From NCBI GenBank assembly GCA_025642065.1, contig JAODUP010001203.1, positions 99,501 to 163,500 of the forward strand: a stretch of DNA of 64,000 nucleotides, in the 5' to 3' direction. Of this stretch, positions 35,421-47,800 are shown piece by piece. The notes below the pieces were generated by a model that was not told the DNA's origin, did no database searches, and saw only the letters and a list, made by a program, of their open reading frames with translations. Position numbers and translations under genes: made by a program. The stretch is from Paralvinella palmiformis (taxonomy: Eukaryota; Annelida; Polychaeta; Terebellida; Alvinellidae). Within the stretch, counting starts at the first letter, position 1; each line of letters starts with the position of its first letter.

Positions 35421-37372
35421 CACAAACTATCTAGCATGAACTACATCTACTGATTTCACATGGGTTTGAACCGCAATAACTATTTGTTGGCTTAGCTGAT
35501 TTAATTCAGCCCGTTTCTAATAGTATTCCTTGGTAGTCCACACCCACCTTAACGAATGTTTTCATATGCATAATGAATGGGAAGAAATATGTCTCGGTAC
35601 ATGAACGATTTTAATATTTTAGTAGAATCTGAAAAAAAGCTTGAAATGTCAGATTTTAGAATTCCAGACGTTTATATTTTGGGTGAAAGGAATCCTTATG
35701 CGTGTTACGATTCAAAGGGGCCTTTTGATAGTAGTCCATTTCGATTTATTGGACGTTTAAAAAAGATAAAAATATATTTGTTTGTTTAAGAAGGGTGTTC
35801 GATTGCAGAAGGTTTAAGAAAACTGTTGATTAAACTTATAACCTGTTTAGATTAATTATTGTTATCGGATACTGTTGTCTACCCCGTGGAAACTTTTATC
35901 TCGAACAGTCCAACTATTAAATGCCTTTTACAACGTGTGAATCATTCACAACCTTCGAGGCTTTGGATACATTGGTGGTAATAAATATTGCAATTGCTTA
36001 TTAGTATTACACCCGACATTCTTAATCGATTTCATATTTCATCTATGGTTGCTTGGTCCCACTGGTCCCACAATACACCAAAGCGTACATAAGATATGAT
36101 TATTACATGACTGATGGATTGCCTGGATATTACTGGTATGCTGTCATCTGTCATCGAACATTTCATTTTCCTAATTATCTTTTTTTTTAAACTGATGTTA
36201 TCTTCTTTAAAAGACTGTTCTTATCCGGAAATTGACAGCAACGTAAATCATATTAAATATATATAAAGTATATTCCGTTGCGACTTACTTCAACGACTTT
36301 TATCTCTAAATGCAAGACATAAATTCATTGTTATATTTAGCAATCGATCTTGGGGATGATGTGAACATAATTCAACCTAAGCAAGTCCATCCTTTGCTTG
36401 GAAATTATCTATCCCACGATATTGCTATTTCATGTATTATACATTTAGATCTAAAATTTTAAAATATATAAATCGATGTTATAAACCTTCTTAGGCAGTT
36501 GTCTTATAACACTGTTTCTGCTTTCTATATAAGTTGGATTTCCAGAACTAAACAAAAAGTAACTGTCTGATAGAAAGACAACATATAAACAATAGTAAGG
36601 TTCAAAAGACATCTATGTTGATAACAAATATTTAACAAATATGGCAGTACTAGACAATTAGATGTGAGCAAAAATAGTTAACTAAATCTAGATATTGTTT
36701 CGTAGACGGAAGACCAAATTGGAGCATAATAAAGTGCGACTCGTTTCAAGGCCTAGTTCCGTACACAGATTGACATTTATATCTGTAGAGGAGGATTATG
36801 TACAGCCTACGGTGTAGTTTTGCGTAATTAATGCTATGGATCCTGCAACGTTGAGCCACTTTGTAATTATACTGGCAACTGGCAAGCAATGTTATCTTTA
36901 GACATGCCTTGCTTTACTCAGAACACCCCCTTGTACAATTGTAATATAACTTAGGTGCTAATTTATTTTATTTTACGGAAACGGTTTGGATATGTTTAAC
37001 ACACTAATTGGATACGTAATATTTTCTGTGTGTGGGTGCTTGTTTGTTAAGGATATATTCGGCGGGATGCAGCGCTTAATGATTGGTAACTGGTGTTCCC
37101 CTGTCTTCTTGTAGTTCTCAGTAAAGTTTATTTTTTAATGAACACCCACACGATTATTTTTGTGTTTGTTTGGCTGGCTGTAAGTCACAAAATGTCTGGA
37201 AAAAAAGAAAGAGTCTTAAACAGCGGTGAATATGAATTTGGAATGCTGGAACTATCATGTTCACTCATTAAATTTAGCTTTAATTATTCGAAACCCTTAA
37301 TTATATGGCCCGAATGTCCATGTAGCCCTCTGCATATAAAGACATCCAGCTATATAAGCATTCAAGTGGAGT
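35421..37372. other. Unannotated stretch with short frames
   Basis: A 70-codon + frame at 35577-35789 (including FRIPDVYILGERNPYACYDS) has a mixed amino-acid composition but no known domain, no convincing splice sites and no partner copy. The 121-codon frame at 37093-37458 runs into a SINE-tail repeat (37373-37436), which argues against a gene. Confidence 0.35.
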
Positions 37373-37436
37373 TGATGAAGATGATTGACGTTTTACGACC
37401 ACTTTTGTGCACATGGCAGGCTGAATGGACCGCATT
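37373..37436 (-). repeat. SINE 3'-tail module, copy 1
   Basis: GATGAAGATGATTG followed by a variant of TTTTATGGCCACTTGTGCAC and CATGGTAGGCTAAATGGGCC. Similar modules occur at 40071-40124, 45187-45240, 57951-58006 (opposite orientation) and 60121-60184. The GATGAT run plus 'ttgatgttttt' also forms the tail of the SINE at 33419-33525. Confidence 0.6.
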
Positions 37437-38755
37437 CAAGTGGAGAGAAATAACATGAAATCCATCCTAGACAGATGTAATATTAGTTTTTTTTTCAGAG
37501 ATGGACCATAACGTCTCACCCACACAATAATATGAACCCATCATGTCTACACCTTCATGTAATATTTCTTGCTCAAATATATTGTTCAGACTGTGTTAGC
37601 ACATGCGGTAAAACATAGGGTTGCTTTTCTACAGAAAGGGCATCACCTAAACGATTCTAAACATTGCAGCGGTATGAAGGCTAATAACGTGCATTTTTGT
37701 TTGACTTGCTGTAGCCTCTCCTTAGTGGCTTCTGATGAACGTGACTATATTGTGCGTTATCTCGGCATTACGACTGAGATAAGATGTGATAGATGTTACT
37801 CATAATGTATGTGTTTGTGTAGTTTTCTTGCTGATCATATTACGGGTTCAAAGCATAGAGGAGAACATAGCAAGGATTTGCGAGAAGGGCGTGAACCATC
37901 TACGCCAAGGTTTGATTTATGTGTAGTAGGTAGATGATTGTTGATATGTTAGCAAGCAAAAGGATTTACCACAAATAACACCATAGGAAAGGTTTCGTGA
38001 ATAACATCGGGGTTTAGTTGTTACTACAAGCCTAAAATATCGCCCGGTATCTAAACCTATGTGTTTGTGCATTAACAGTTTATTAACAAGCAACAGGTTT
38101 AAAATTAACACAACGTGGTGACCCTGTACTCAGACATATCACATTGGATGCTAATAAAGGACATATCTAATACAGAATATTTTCTGCCGAAGTCCCTAAT
38201 ATTTTTAAGCCTATGGCAGAGTTCGGAGATTGACAGAATGTTTATTTCTGTGATACTCTGTCTTAACCATGAGAGACGATACCTCAAGAAATTATAAAAT
38301 AAAGGTCATCAAAAGAAGATGTCTATGTATCAGCGTTTGCATCAACAACAAAATACCGAATCAATGCATAAGGTTTTAAAATGTGGAAACCACAATAGAC
38401 ACAAAGAATACCAATAAAATACAAATGTCCATGTTTGTGATACAACCATAATGGATTCTAAAAACAACACAGGGATATTAGAATAAGAGAAGAGAAAACA
38501 GATAAATATTATATTGTATACTACAAGTGGAGATAAAGGGCTTCAATGATCTTGCTTATTTTCCGTGGTGTAATTATGTATCTAAAATTTGAACTTCTGT
38601 ATATTGTAAGTGGTATAAATCGATCTAAGAATAGCCGGATGGCATACAGTATATATTAGTTCAGACATATTATAAATAATGAAAGACTAACTAAATAGCA
38701 CTAATATTAATGACTTGTACTTTAATATATTATGAATATGTCATTAATATATATA
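37437..38755. other. AT-rich noncoding stretch
   Basis: Frames of 60 to 78 codons overlap on both strands without domains. Nothing else seen. Confidence 0.5.
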
Positions 38756-38759
38756 TATA

Positions 38760-39199
38760 TATATAATTATATACAAAGTTAAGTAAACTTTCTATTAACA
38801 GCTGGCATGCTGACGGATTGCTTCACTACGCAATCAATCAAGCAAGCCGCAAACTAAACATTAACTCGCTGTTCAATTGAATTAAATAAGAAGTTAATAA
38901 ATGGTGGAAAATGTAAACTAAATTACTAATTTATTAAATGGCTAAGTAGCCAAATGGTGCAAATTTTAGATGCTAAGTACACCGGTCAAAACCACATGCG
39001 GGTAATGATCCCATCTTTCTGATAAGCAACAATTGTTTTCAGCTTTGAGTTAAACAAAAACGCCTGCAGCAGTCCTGTTTAGATATAGCTAAGAGCTAAG
39101 GAATTAGCTTTTATTTTTGTAAATCAAAGCCAACGGTAGACAATTAATTTTACTAATCTCGAGGTAATAGACTTTGATGATAAGGTTGATAAAGAAACG

Positions 39200-39251
<52 letters not shown>

Positions 39252-39950
39252 GGATTTGTTTTAACTGTGGCGGAATTATACATTTTCACAATAGAAACAG
39301 CCCATTGGTTAAACGACAAAAGCATAAAAATAAGCTGACGTTGTTAAACGCTTTCATGTTTATCTTCAATTTGTACTTGTTAGGCTTACTGAACCGATCG
39401 TCATAGTTGAGTTTGTTACTGCATAATCATGTGTTTTGTATGATCATATCATGGCATTATACCTAACAATGACTACTGTTATTTTAAAGAGCAATTTATA
39501 AAATATTCTCGCAAAATAATTGGTTGTTATCGTTTGATTCTTGCGAAAAGTATGCGAAGTATACCCGGTATAAATTTCTTTAATGTGAATCTCACCCAAA
39601 GCATAGAGATGTGTTAAATTAAATTTCAGCGAATGTTTTGTTTCAAGCTTTAATTACATTAAATCGAGTCATGTATATATGCACAGCAGTGGAACGGTTT
39701 CTTGTTATGTCGGTCTTTACTAATGAATACTGTGCTCCTTACATAATTTAAAGCTTACTGTACTTTAAGCAACGCCAAATACGGTATGGGTATAAATAAG
39801 GTTTGACATGAGAAAACTCTATTGAGTTATTTAGATGGAGACAATGATCGTCAGCTAACATTTGGTTATTACTTAAAACTGTGAATTAAATTCAATGCAG
39901 AAAATATTTTTAATTTCGAAATATGTTTCTAAATCTTCTGTTTGCATTAA
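38760..39950 (+). repeat. Dispersed repeat family G, copy 2
   Basis: Collinear with 24361-25160: 'gctgacggattgcttcac', 'gggtaatgatcccatctttct', 'cagctttgagtt', an (AT)n tract at 39200-39250, 'ttacttaaaactgtgaa', 'aatgcagaaaatattttt'. It contains extra sequence relative to copy 1. Confidence 0.5.
39200..39250. repeat. (AT)n microsatellite inside family G
   Basis: About 25 AT units, positioned as in copy 1. Confidence 0.97.
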
Positions 39951-40070
39951 TGCAGTAACAAATTTCGTGTAGATATATTCACACAAAAAACAGTGATGCT
40001 GGTTCACTTAATAATAATACAAGAATGCATGATTTATATAGTACCACATTAAAATGTATTGTTTTTGGCT

Positions 40071-40124
40071 GATCATTGATGTCTTACTGACACGTTACTG
40101 CACATGTTAGGCTAAACGGGCCGG
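40071..40124 (-). repeat. SINE 3'-tail module, copy 2
   Basis: 'cattgatgtcttactgaca' then 'ctgcacatgttaggctaaac' and 'gggccgg'. See 37373. Confidence 0.5.
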
Positions 40125-40164
40125 TGTTGTTCTGAAGTGTTTTACATATATTATCATATAACAT

Positions 40165-40240
40165 AAGGCGTGTAGGAAACGAATGGTTAGTGACATGACG
40201 CATAAGTAGGTCCCGTCGCGATTCCGCCTCATGGTTTATA
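40165..40240 (+). mobile_element. Possible tRNA-derived SINE head
   Basis: 'acgaatggttagtgacatga' followed by 'gtcccgtcgcgattccgcct' and 'catgg' matches the order at 27045-27115. Weak boxes only. Confidence 0.35.
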
Positions 40241-40631
40241 AAAACATGCATACTTACTTAATTGGATTTTCTTGTGTTTATAATATCAGAAATAAAACCT
40301 AAAATAAATTCTATGGGATCTGTACTTCCTAGAATCGCCAGAATTTAGTCAATATGAAATGTTTAATACTGGTTTTGTTCTTTCTGTCTATCTTTCCCAG
40401 AGTTAGACTGTGTTTGGAATAAGGATTTGGCTTTGTTTTCGGTCAATCTGTGCAATATTGAACATGCTCAATGAGGTTTCTTAGGTTTTAAACCAAATTA
40501 ATCAACCATAGCTGAAGATAGTCATATGTGACAAGTAATGAATGTAGATTTATTATATAATACTAACACTAACACAATCTACATATTTTATCGTTGTGGT
40601 CAATTTTTATATTTATTAACTTGTCGTACGT

Positions 40632-40642
40632 GCACACACACC

Positions 40643-40674
<32 letters not shown>
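40632..40674. repeat. (CA)n microsatellite
   Basis: Pure CA followed by TA/CATA and a degraded CA-rich stretch to about 40830. Confidence 0.96.
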
Positions 40675-40680
<6 letters not shown>

Positions 40681-41059
40681 CATATACAAACATACATAGT
40701 CCAGACGCAAACACACGCACGCGCATGTACATATACACATAGAGGCATAGATATATGCATCAATTCATACGTACCCACGCACGCGTGACCCTCACCACAC
40801 ACACATACACTAAGCGCCCATGTATATACACAGGTAGAGGTACATGTGAATTTGAAATAAATATGTTTACTACTTCATCGTTTATACATAAAGGTCCCTA
40901 TCAATTATTTATTCCCATCATACTGTATAATGTATCTATGAATTATAATGTCATATAGTGATATGTGTAATCTAAAATTAATGCATTATTTAATAATTTG
41001 AGAACATCTCAAGCATAAACTACTTCAATGTTAAACTCAAAATATAGTCACATGATCGG

Positions 41060-42060
41060 AGAGTATGCCTCATTCATTGGGACATTGCGATGAACTGTTT
41101 GTGCAGATACTCTGGTGTGTGAGCTTCCCATGCTCTAAACTGACACTATATCAGTTATTATGCTATTGAAGGGAGACATTTTTCATGAATCTATTCTTCA
41201 AATTACCCAATACATTCTCGAAAATGTTGAGATGAGGCTACTGAACTGGTCACTGAATCACGTAGAGATTATGTTCATGTAATCAAGTCTGCACATTATG
41301 CGTTGTATGCACTGGTGCATTGCAAAGTTTGAATGTAAATGGCATCCCCAAACATAGTCTCAATGGAATCCACAATGTCAATATAATCAGTACTTTTCAT
41401 GGCCCTATCCACCATGACTAATTCACCAACTCCATTGTAATAAACACATTCCAATACCACTAAAGAAACAGAAAATCTCACGGTTAATCCTATAATGCAA
41501 CCTGGCTCCATTGTTATCCCATGTTCCCGCCATGCCCTCATTAGTCCATCTTTAGAGGCAAGATTGAATCTCGATTGAGCCGAAAAAACTATTCTGAACC
41601 AGTTATCTTCTGTGTTCCTTTGTGTAATTCTAGTACTTCACCGTATTCTAGCACATGTGTTGTTCGGATCAATGAGTGGTTTCCTTCTAGCGACTCTATT
41701 GTAAATAGACCCGCTATTAATTGTTTTCCTGGCAGTTATTTGCCAATTTATTTTAACTATCTGGTCATTCTACACGCGGTTAACAGTTCCCAAGAATAGG
41801 AATCGTTGTTGCTGCACAACGCATTTCAGCATCCCGTCTTTCCGGAGTATAGTCTTCTTTGAGTGTCCAGATCTAGCCATTCTGGCAAAACTTCTAGTTT
41901 CTATTAATCTTTGCTATACCCCAGAAACAGTTCTTCGGCATATTGTGATCTGAATGACCATTCGGTTGGCCGTTACTGCAGTTTTCCGCATGCTGATCTT
42001 CGTCCTTCTCTGTTCTGCCGTCAGGTCTCTAACAAGCCCCACCATATAATAGTACAGACG
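41060..42060 (-). pseudogene. Dead Tc1-like transposase
   Basis: On the minus strand, pieces of a Tc1/mariner DDE transposase appear in order. The N-terminal helix-turn-helix part is near 42040-41870 (LTAEQRRTKISMRKTAVTAN, then RMARSGHSKKTI). Near 41620 comes ENNWFRIVFSAQSRFNLA, where the usual W..V.FSDES has lost its first catalytic Asp. An 82-codon frame (41541-41296) holds W.REHGITMEPGCI, VSLVVLECVYYNGVGELVMV and STDYIDIVDSIETMF. The third part near 41265-41190 reads PVQ.PHLNIFENVLGNLKNR, matching WPAQSPDLNPIENLW. Stops and frameshifts separate the parts. I could not find the terminal inverted repeats, so boundaries cover only the coding relic. Confidence 0.85.
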
Positions 42061-44535
42061 TAATGTTACTTATTCCGGTCAGAGAGTCATATGAGCAACC
42101 TTAATCACATTATGCTATTTTGCTGTTTATCTTAATGGAACTATTGCCATTTGTCTGTCACGCTGTTTCGTGATTACACAGGCAAAAACGTACGGTGCGA
42201 CAATACTGTTGGTAGGGATATGTATGTATTTTAGTTAAAACTATTTCATGCATAATATATCAGTCAACTGAAAAGGAATCCTTTCTTAGTGATCTCGGGG
42301 ACACTTTTTAGTTCTGAATTCACCGGATCATATTGATGGATCTCTATTATAAGGAACCAATAGATGAGCATGGACCTTTAAAGATAAAGGAGACACACAA
42401 ATACTATTTCTTCCATGGGCCAATATGTAGCTACTAGCATCAAAGCGATATAGGGTGTGTGATGTAAGCGGCTGTGGATCAGGCCCCGGTTTGGGTGTTG
42501 ATTTGATTATGAACTGTTGAAGGAGAGTAAAAATCAAGGTAAGATTAAATGAGGTCAAACGATGCAGAAAAGACAATTAGAAGACACTGATAAGATAAAG
42601 TTGCACGTTGGACCTATAAATTGTGGTTTCTAAGGGAAATAATCTTAACGACAATTTATCTAGATAAATAGCTATGTCTTTATTATTTCTAATCGTCAGT
42701 AATACAAATTTGCATTGCTTTAGAATATAGCATAGATCTGGTTTTATAAACATTTATTTTTTAACCACACTATATTTAAAATTTTGCCTATACATGATAT
42801 ATCTCAATACTGCTAAACTTCGATAGAACAGCTAATAAATAATATTTCATCTTATTATATTAAGGTTTCAAATAAATGTACGCCTTATTCAACCTGAATT
42901 GCTGTAAGGTGCGTTCCATTTGAAAGATAGCTTATTGTTCATATTTTATACATAAACACCCTGGTTTATATAGTATTTGTAATCTAATTTAAGTAATGGG
43001 GTTTTAAGAATCGTACAAAATATCGTAAATCTAACGAGATTTTGGCAACTTAATCCACAACATGGAAGTTGATATACGGAAAGTTTTCTGTACAGTACTG
43101 TATGGCTTTTTGGTTCTGCCAAAAGTGGACAGAACTCAGATATGAATATCCCAACTAGTATGTAATTCTGGATTTTGGCTTTGGATCACATCAGTAGTTG
43201 AAATGTTTGAAAAATATGTTGTAAAGTTATGTCAAATGCACAGCAAACCATTTCGGCTAGAACAAAACTGTTGTTAAATATTCCCTTTTGTGGGTGCTTG
43301 CTTCTAAAGTGCAGTACACTTCTGTACTGGCTGTGTGCGATATCGTAGAGCAAGATGAAAGTGTAGAACAATGCATTTTCATTGTCCACTCGAGAACTTA
43401 TAAGGTATGTGCTAATAACATGACTTTCATACTTAATCCATATGCTTCTTCATTCCCAGAGTATTATCAATTATAAGCTCTATCTATCGCAGATATGGAA
43501 AACATTTATTTAACTGGATCATGCCTTAATGCAAAGGTTTTCAGCTTTTTTTCAGATCTGGAATGTATGGGATACAAATGAATTATATCTTATCATAATT
43601 TAATTTCAGCATAATATAGTTATCCAAATACCTATATAAAGCGGTCCTTGTTTTAAGTGACCACTGTAAGGTATACAACCACTTTTCCATGCGCGGATTA
43701 TGCCCCCTTTTGACATTTATCGGGTGAGTACCAACTCACGCGACCAATGATAGTTCAGTTGTGGCAAAGGATAGCCATTATGACCACTAAAAACCATACA
43801 GTAAATAAACTTACTGGTTACATGTTTTTTATTTGGTCAATTCACGATTTATTCCTAACGCAACGAAAAATGCAGTGTGCATGTGGGAGTGTGTGTGTGT
43901 TGTTTTTGTGTGCATGTGTGTGTATGTGTGTGTGCGTGTACATTCATGGCATGGCAAATGACGATGGCAGATGATGATGATCTAAACTGCGTTTTCGAAT
44001 AGTTAAATATCTACACCTTGAGAACAATCGAAAATACATTTTTAAATGAGATAGAAGTCACATGCTGTAAAGGATTGAACGTAATCATATTAATTAATAC
44101 CAAGAAACCAGCTAAAATTATAACTGTTAGCAGTACATTCGTTACAACTGATCCCCATATCCTTAATGGTTTTTAAGAATGTTTTCTCATGTAAATATAT
44201 TTTACTTCCATCACACTGGTAGATATGGCGATTTCAAAACAGCTCTACTAATAAAACTTGTTATATGCTTAGCTGTGTCATATTCTTTATCGCATAATTT
44301 GGAGACTTAAAGATCATATCAATGGCCAAGAGACAAACAATTTTACATTTTATATAATGCAAGATAAGTTGAGTCAACTTTTCACATACAGTCGCTGTTG
44401 GGTGTCATAATGATATTCGCCTCCGTTTCACGGAGTTTGTAATGCCATATCTAAAACTAAAGGTGCTTCAGATAACCTTATTAAATGAGGAAACTTCCGA
44501 AGCCGCGGTGTTAACAACTCGTTAACCGGAAGTTC
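42061..44535. other. Unannotated stretch
   Basis: Frames of 62 to 82 codons (42328-42576, 43186-43389, 43288-43476, 43747-43974) show no recognisable domain. A GT-rich block lies at 43889-43940. The segment 42660-42730 resembles 13437-13510. Confidence 0.4.
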
Positions 44536-44564
44536 ATCTCTCTCTCTCTCTTATCTATCTATTA

Positions 44565-44612
<48 letters not shown>
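44536..44612. repeat. (CT)n / (AT)n microsatellite
   Basis: TCTC units, TATC units, then (AT)n to 44612. A GT-rich block and a G run follow before family A copy 4. Confidence 0.96.
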
Positions 44613-44614
<2 letters not shown>

Positions 44615-44689
44615 GGAGGTATTTTGTGTGTGGGGGGGGGCTTATATGTGTGCGTATGCGTGGGTGCTTGTGTGTGTATGTGTGCAGGG

Positions 44690-45370
44690 AACCGGCTACA
44701 TGCAGGATACATGCAAAAACAGAAGTATGTTCAAAATGTAATTTGACACCACAGCCCGTAGTACCCAACACGTACCCGTAGTTCAATGGTGAGTTACTAC
44801 ATACTTATGATAACCCATTTAACACCAATTTACATTCAGCTGCATTGCTCTGTGGTTCAAATGTAACTTTGATATAGAACATTTCGACACCCTAGATGCT
44901 GATCTCAGTTTTATTCTGGGTTCGAAGAGCCCAACTAATCGTACCTATAACCGGAGTAAAATGTTAGGCCTTTTTATTGGCCCTCGGTGTGTCAACCAAC
45001 ATAACAGTTTGTTGAACACGTGAATAGATGTAGACTACCTACTCATCGTAGCAGTGAAGTGATTTAGCTCTAAAGGCAATACTGTGCAACAGATTATTAT
45101 TGACCTAGAACAAAAACTATTCTCTTAATCAAATACTATGATCTGTGGTTCACGTATAAGGCAATACATGTACGCATGTAAATGTTGCTGTTTTAGGGCC
45201 ACTTTTTTACATAAGGTAGGCTACATTGACCGAGCATGTACAATATATAGTTAGCGCTACAGTTAACAGTCAATAGCAATTTAAAGTAAATGCATTGCAT
45301 TATTTCAACACCGTAGATGTTGATTTTAATTAATTCCGATTTGTAATTGCTTATTATACCTGAAAGCTAA
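44690..45370 (+). repeat. Dispersed repeat family A, copy 4
   Basis: Starts with 'gaaccggctacatgcagg' and TTTGACACCACAGCCCG. It continues with 'tttacattcagctgcattgc', 'cgacaccctagatgctgatc', 'ttttattctgggttcgaa' and the 3' block around 45080. The segment 45290-45370 ('caacaccgtagatgttgat') repeats the middle of the family, suggesting a partial tandem copy. A SINE-tail module interrupts at 45187-45240. Confidence 0.65.
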
Positions 45371-45734
45371 GAAGTAAATATATATAAAACATATTTTAGG
45401 TACGAATTTAGTTACCCGTAATAGATAAATGATTAAAAAGGTATAACCAATACTCTTTATTGAACCCTCATGATTAACTGATTGATATTTCTTAATTTAA
45501 TGTAATGCGGTGATGGGGTAACTTAAACACCTATTCTCTTATGTATCTGTTCATTGAAAGAAAACATCGGACTACCAGCAGATGTCCAACACTTAGAATG
45601 GCAAGTGAGTAGTATAATGACCATACATTTAATACTTGTTCTATACTTGTTCTATGGTTATTTATTTCACTTATACAGAGAGGAAATCAACATTTGGCAG
45701 CTGTAACATTGGAAGTATACGATACAAATGTTTA

Positions 45735-46990
45735 GAAATTAAAACCAGGTGCTTAGTTCCAACTGAAATGATGTAGATACAGATCGTAGCACATTCCATT
45801 TTACAGTTACTAAAATATTCAATACAGAATTGGCACTTATGGAATTAATCGGAGATAATGCTAGTAATTTAAGTAATAATTTGGTAGCAACTGGTGTTTT
45901 TCTAATTTGAAGAAAGCAAATTATACCATAGATCATTCCATTTTGATTAAGAATCTATATCATTATGATGTTCGAGGTATTGCGTCATGTTGAATAAAAC
46001 ATTATTTAACTAACAGAAAACAATATGTTTTTATGGTGGTGTTTATTCATATTTAGAAATATGCTACGTAGAATTCCAGAAGGTAACATTTTGGGACCTA
46101 TGTTATTTTTGATTTACATCAATAATATGGCAAATATTTCAAAGCATAACAGAGATTAATGTACTCAACAATTAATTAAAACAAATGAGTCAAAGGTTTA
46201 AAGTTAACAAACTATATCTGAACATCTATAAAACAAATTACATGGGTTTCCATAACAAGCCTTATCAGGATGATTGTAAACTCAAGATTGATAGTCAGTA
46301 GAATATAAATTACTAAATTCCTAGGAGTGGTAGTAGATCTAAAATTGTCCTAGTATAATCATATTAATGATGCTTGTATAAATGTATCGAAAAACATTTA
46401 TTATATTTATAAAGTCGAAGACACGCTTAAAAATAACCGCTTTTACATGTTATACTGTTCATAAATACTTGCCTACTTAAGTTATGCATGTAAGATATGG
46501 GAAAATACTTTCAAGTCTCAATTACAGACCTTGTTGCCATTGCAAAAGAAAGCATACCGTCCATTTGTTGCTCAATATAAGTATTTGAAAATCTTAGATA
46601 TTGTAAAATTAAAAACATTGATTATATTCTATAAAGCGAAACATAGTATGTTATTATCAATCTACGAAAATAAATGTTCATAATAATAGAACAAATACAT
46701 TGATATGGTACCAGGTTTAGTAAAAATGAATATTTTAACTAACATTAGGTATGAAGAAAAGAAAGTTAATATCAATTTGTAATAACGGTATTAAATTATG
46801 GAACCAATTAGATGCAAATGTTTTATTTTTAAATTTGTCGTGGATTTTTTAATCTTTTGTTAAGGGGGGTGGCATTAAAATAAGCAATGCTTCAAGCATC
46901 CTCCTTTTCAACAATCTATATGTGTTTACTTTCATCAAAATTATATATTATGAATGTTTAAATAAACGCATTAAATTAAATTGAATTGAA
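45735..46990 (+). pseudogene. Dead Jockey-like LINE, reverse transcriptase part
   Basis: On + in shifting frames: NTELALMELIGDN and VATGVFLI near 45830-45910 (GVFLDL expected, so the catalytic Asp is lost). Then YTIDHSILIKNLYHYDVRGI, LTNRKQYVF and PEGNILGPMLFLIYINNM near 45930-46130. The FADD catalytic block is deleted. Then come NKLYLNIYKTNYMGF, KFLGVVVDLKLS near 46310-46350, YKVEDTLKNNRFYMLY, LAYLSYACKIWEN and LQTLLPLQKKAYRP near 46520-46560. This order matches Jockey-type elements rather than the L2-like copies. The 3' end at about 46965-46990 is AATAAACGCATTAAATTAAA followed by TTGAA units. No endonuclease or ORF1 is visible. Confidence 0.85.
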
Positions 46991-47375
46991 GTACACATAA
47001 TGGTTCAAAAATATCTGAAATCTGGCTGACAAGATCCTTTCATTAGAACATATCGCCAAGGTGTTCGTCTATGTGATCGATGTGTTATCGATTCTAAAAA
47101 ATACTGGACACGGAAAATGTCCTATGATATCTGACATTTGCCGACCATATTTATTGCTGCGTTGCTTACCCGTGATAGGCCTTATCTGAGGAAGGTAACA
47201 CTAATAGGCCACCAAAACGAGGTGCCCATATCTCAGTGTTTGGATAATCGACGCAAGTGTTTGTTCCACATTCATTCTTAAAACCATGTCTCAGAGAATT
47301 AATAACGTTGTTAGAATGATCACCATTGTTGTGCCATAGCGTAACACGAAGCACGTGGCTCTCGGTTTCATAGTC
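46990..47375 (-). repeat. Dispersed repeat family E, copy 1
   Basis: The reverse complement aligns with 52826-53240: 'gatcattctaacaacgttat' against 'gtttctaacaacggaattaa', 'gcctatcacgggtaagcaac', 'gcaataaatatggtcggcaa', 'ttttccgtgtccagtatttt', 'cgaacaccttggcgatatg'. Short frames overlap in both (SNNVINSLRH here, SNNGINYLKH there), but most of the frame differs. Confidence 0.7.
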
Positions 47376-47579
47376 TACCGTCAGGTTTTGGGTATGCGTC
47401 CCTTCTTATTTGCAGTAAATCGCGAGTTGTGGACAGCTTAATGTAACCTTTGCACATTTGTGATATTTACCTATATGCCGTAGAATTGGTAGTATAACAT
47501 TACTGAATATACAATTTATATACTAAGTAGTAGTTTAACGTTTTGAAATAGCCACAATTCAGTACAAATATGATTAATT

Positions 47580-47800
47580 AAATTATAATGTACCTTTTTG
47601 AGACAGAGGTAAAAATACGCATACCAAAACCAGCACCAGCAGAATGAATTAATAAAATAAACCATCCTATAAATATAAACATATACATGGGCTTTTGATG
47701 CATTGTTGTGTGAGGTTGGATTTTTGCAGACTCTGTAGCTCTTTCTGTGTAGGAAAGGCCTTTAGACAAGCTCATCAATTATTTAACTTCTACCATTATT
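47580..47800 (-). CDS. Very tentative first exon of a secreted or membrane peptide
   Basis: The minus strand has a 66-codon frame from 47778. From an internal Met at about 47706 it reads MHQKPM, then a hydrophobic run YMFIFIGWFILLIH, then SAGAGFG, the layout of a signal peptide. The frame passes through TCTCAAAAAGGTACAT, where AAG|GTACAT could be a splice donor. The upstream 60 bp are less AT-rich than the surroundings. I cannot find a downstream exon, and AT-rich DNA often yields hydrophobic frames by chance. It may well be noise. Confidence 0.15.

Noticed and set aside
37093..37458. 121-codon open frame on +
   Set aside because: Its last 22 or so codons lie inside a dispersed SINE-tail module, there is no known domain, and similar lengths arise by chance in this window.
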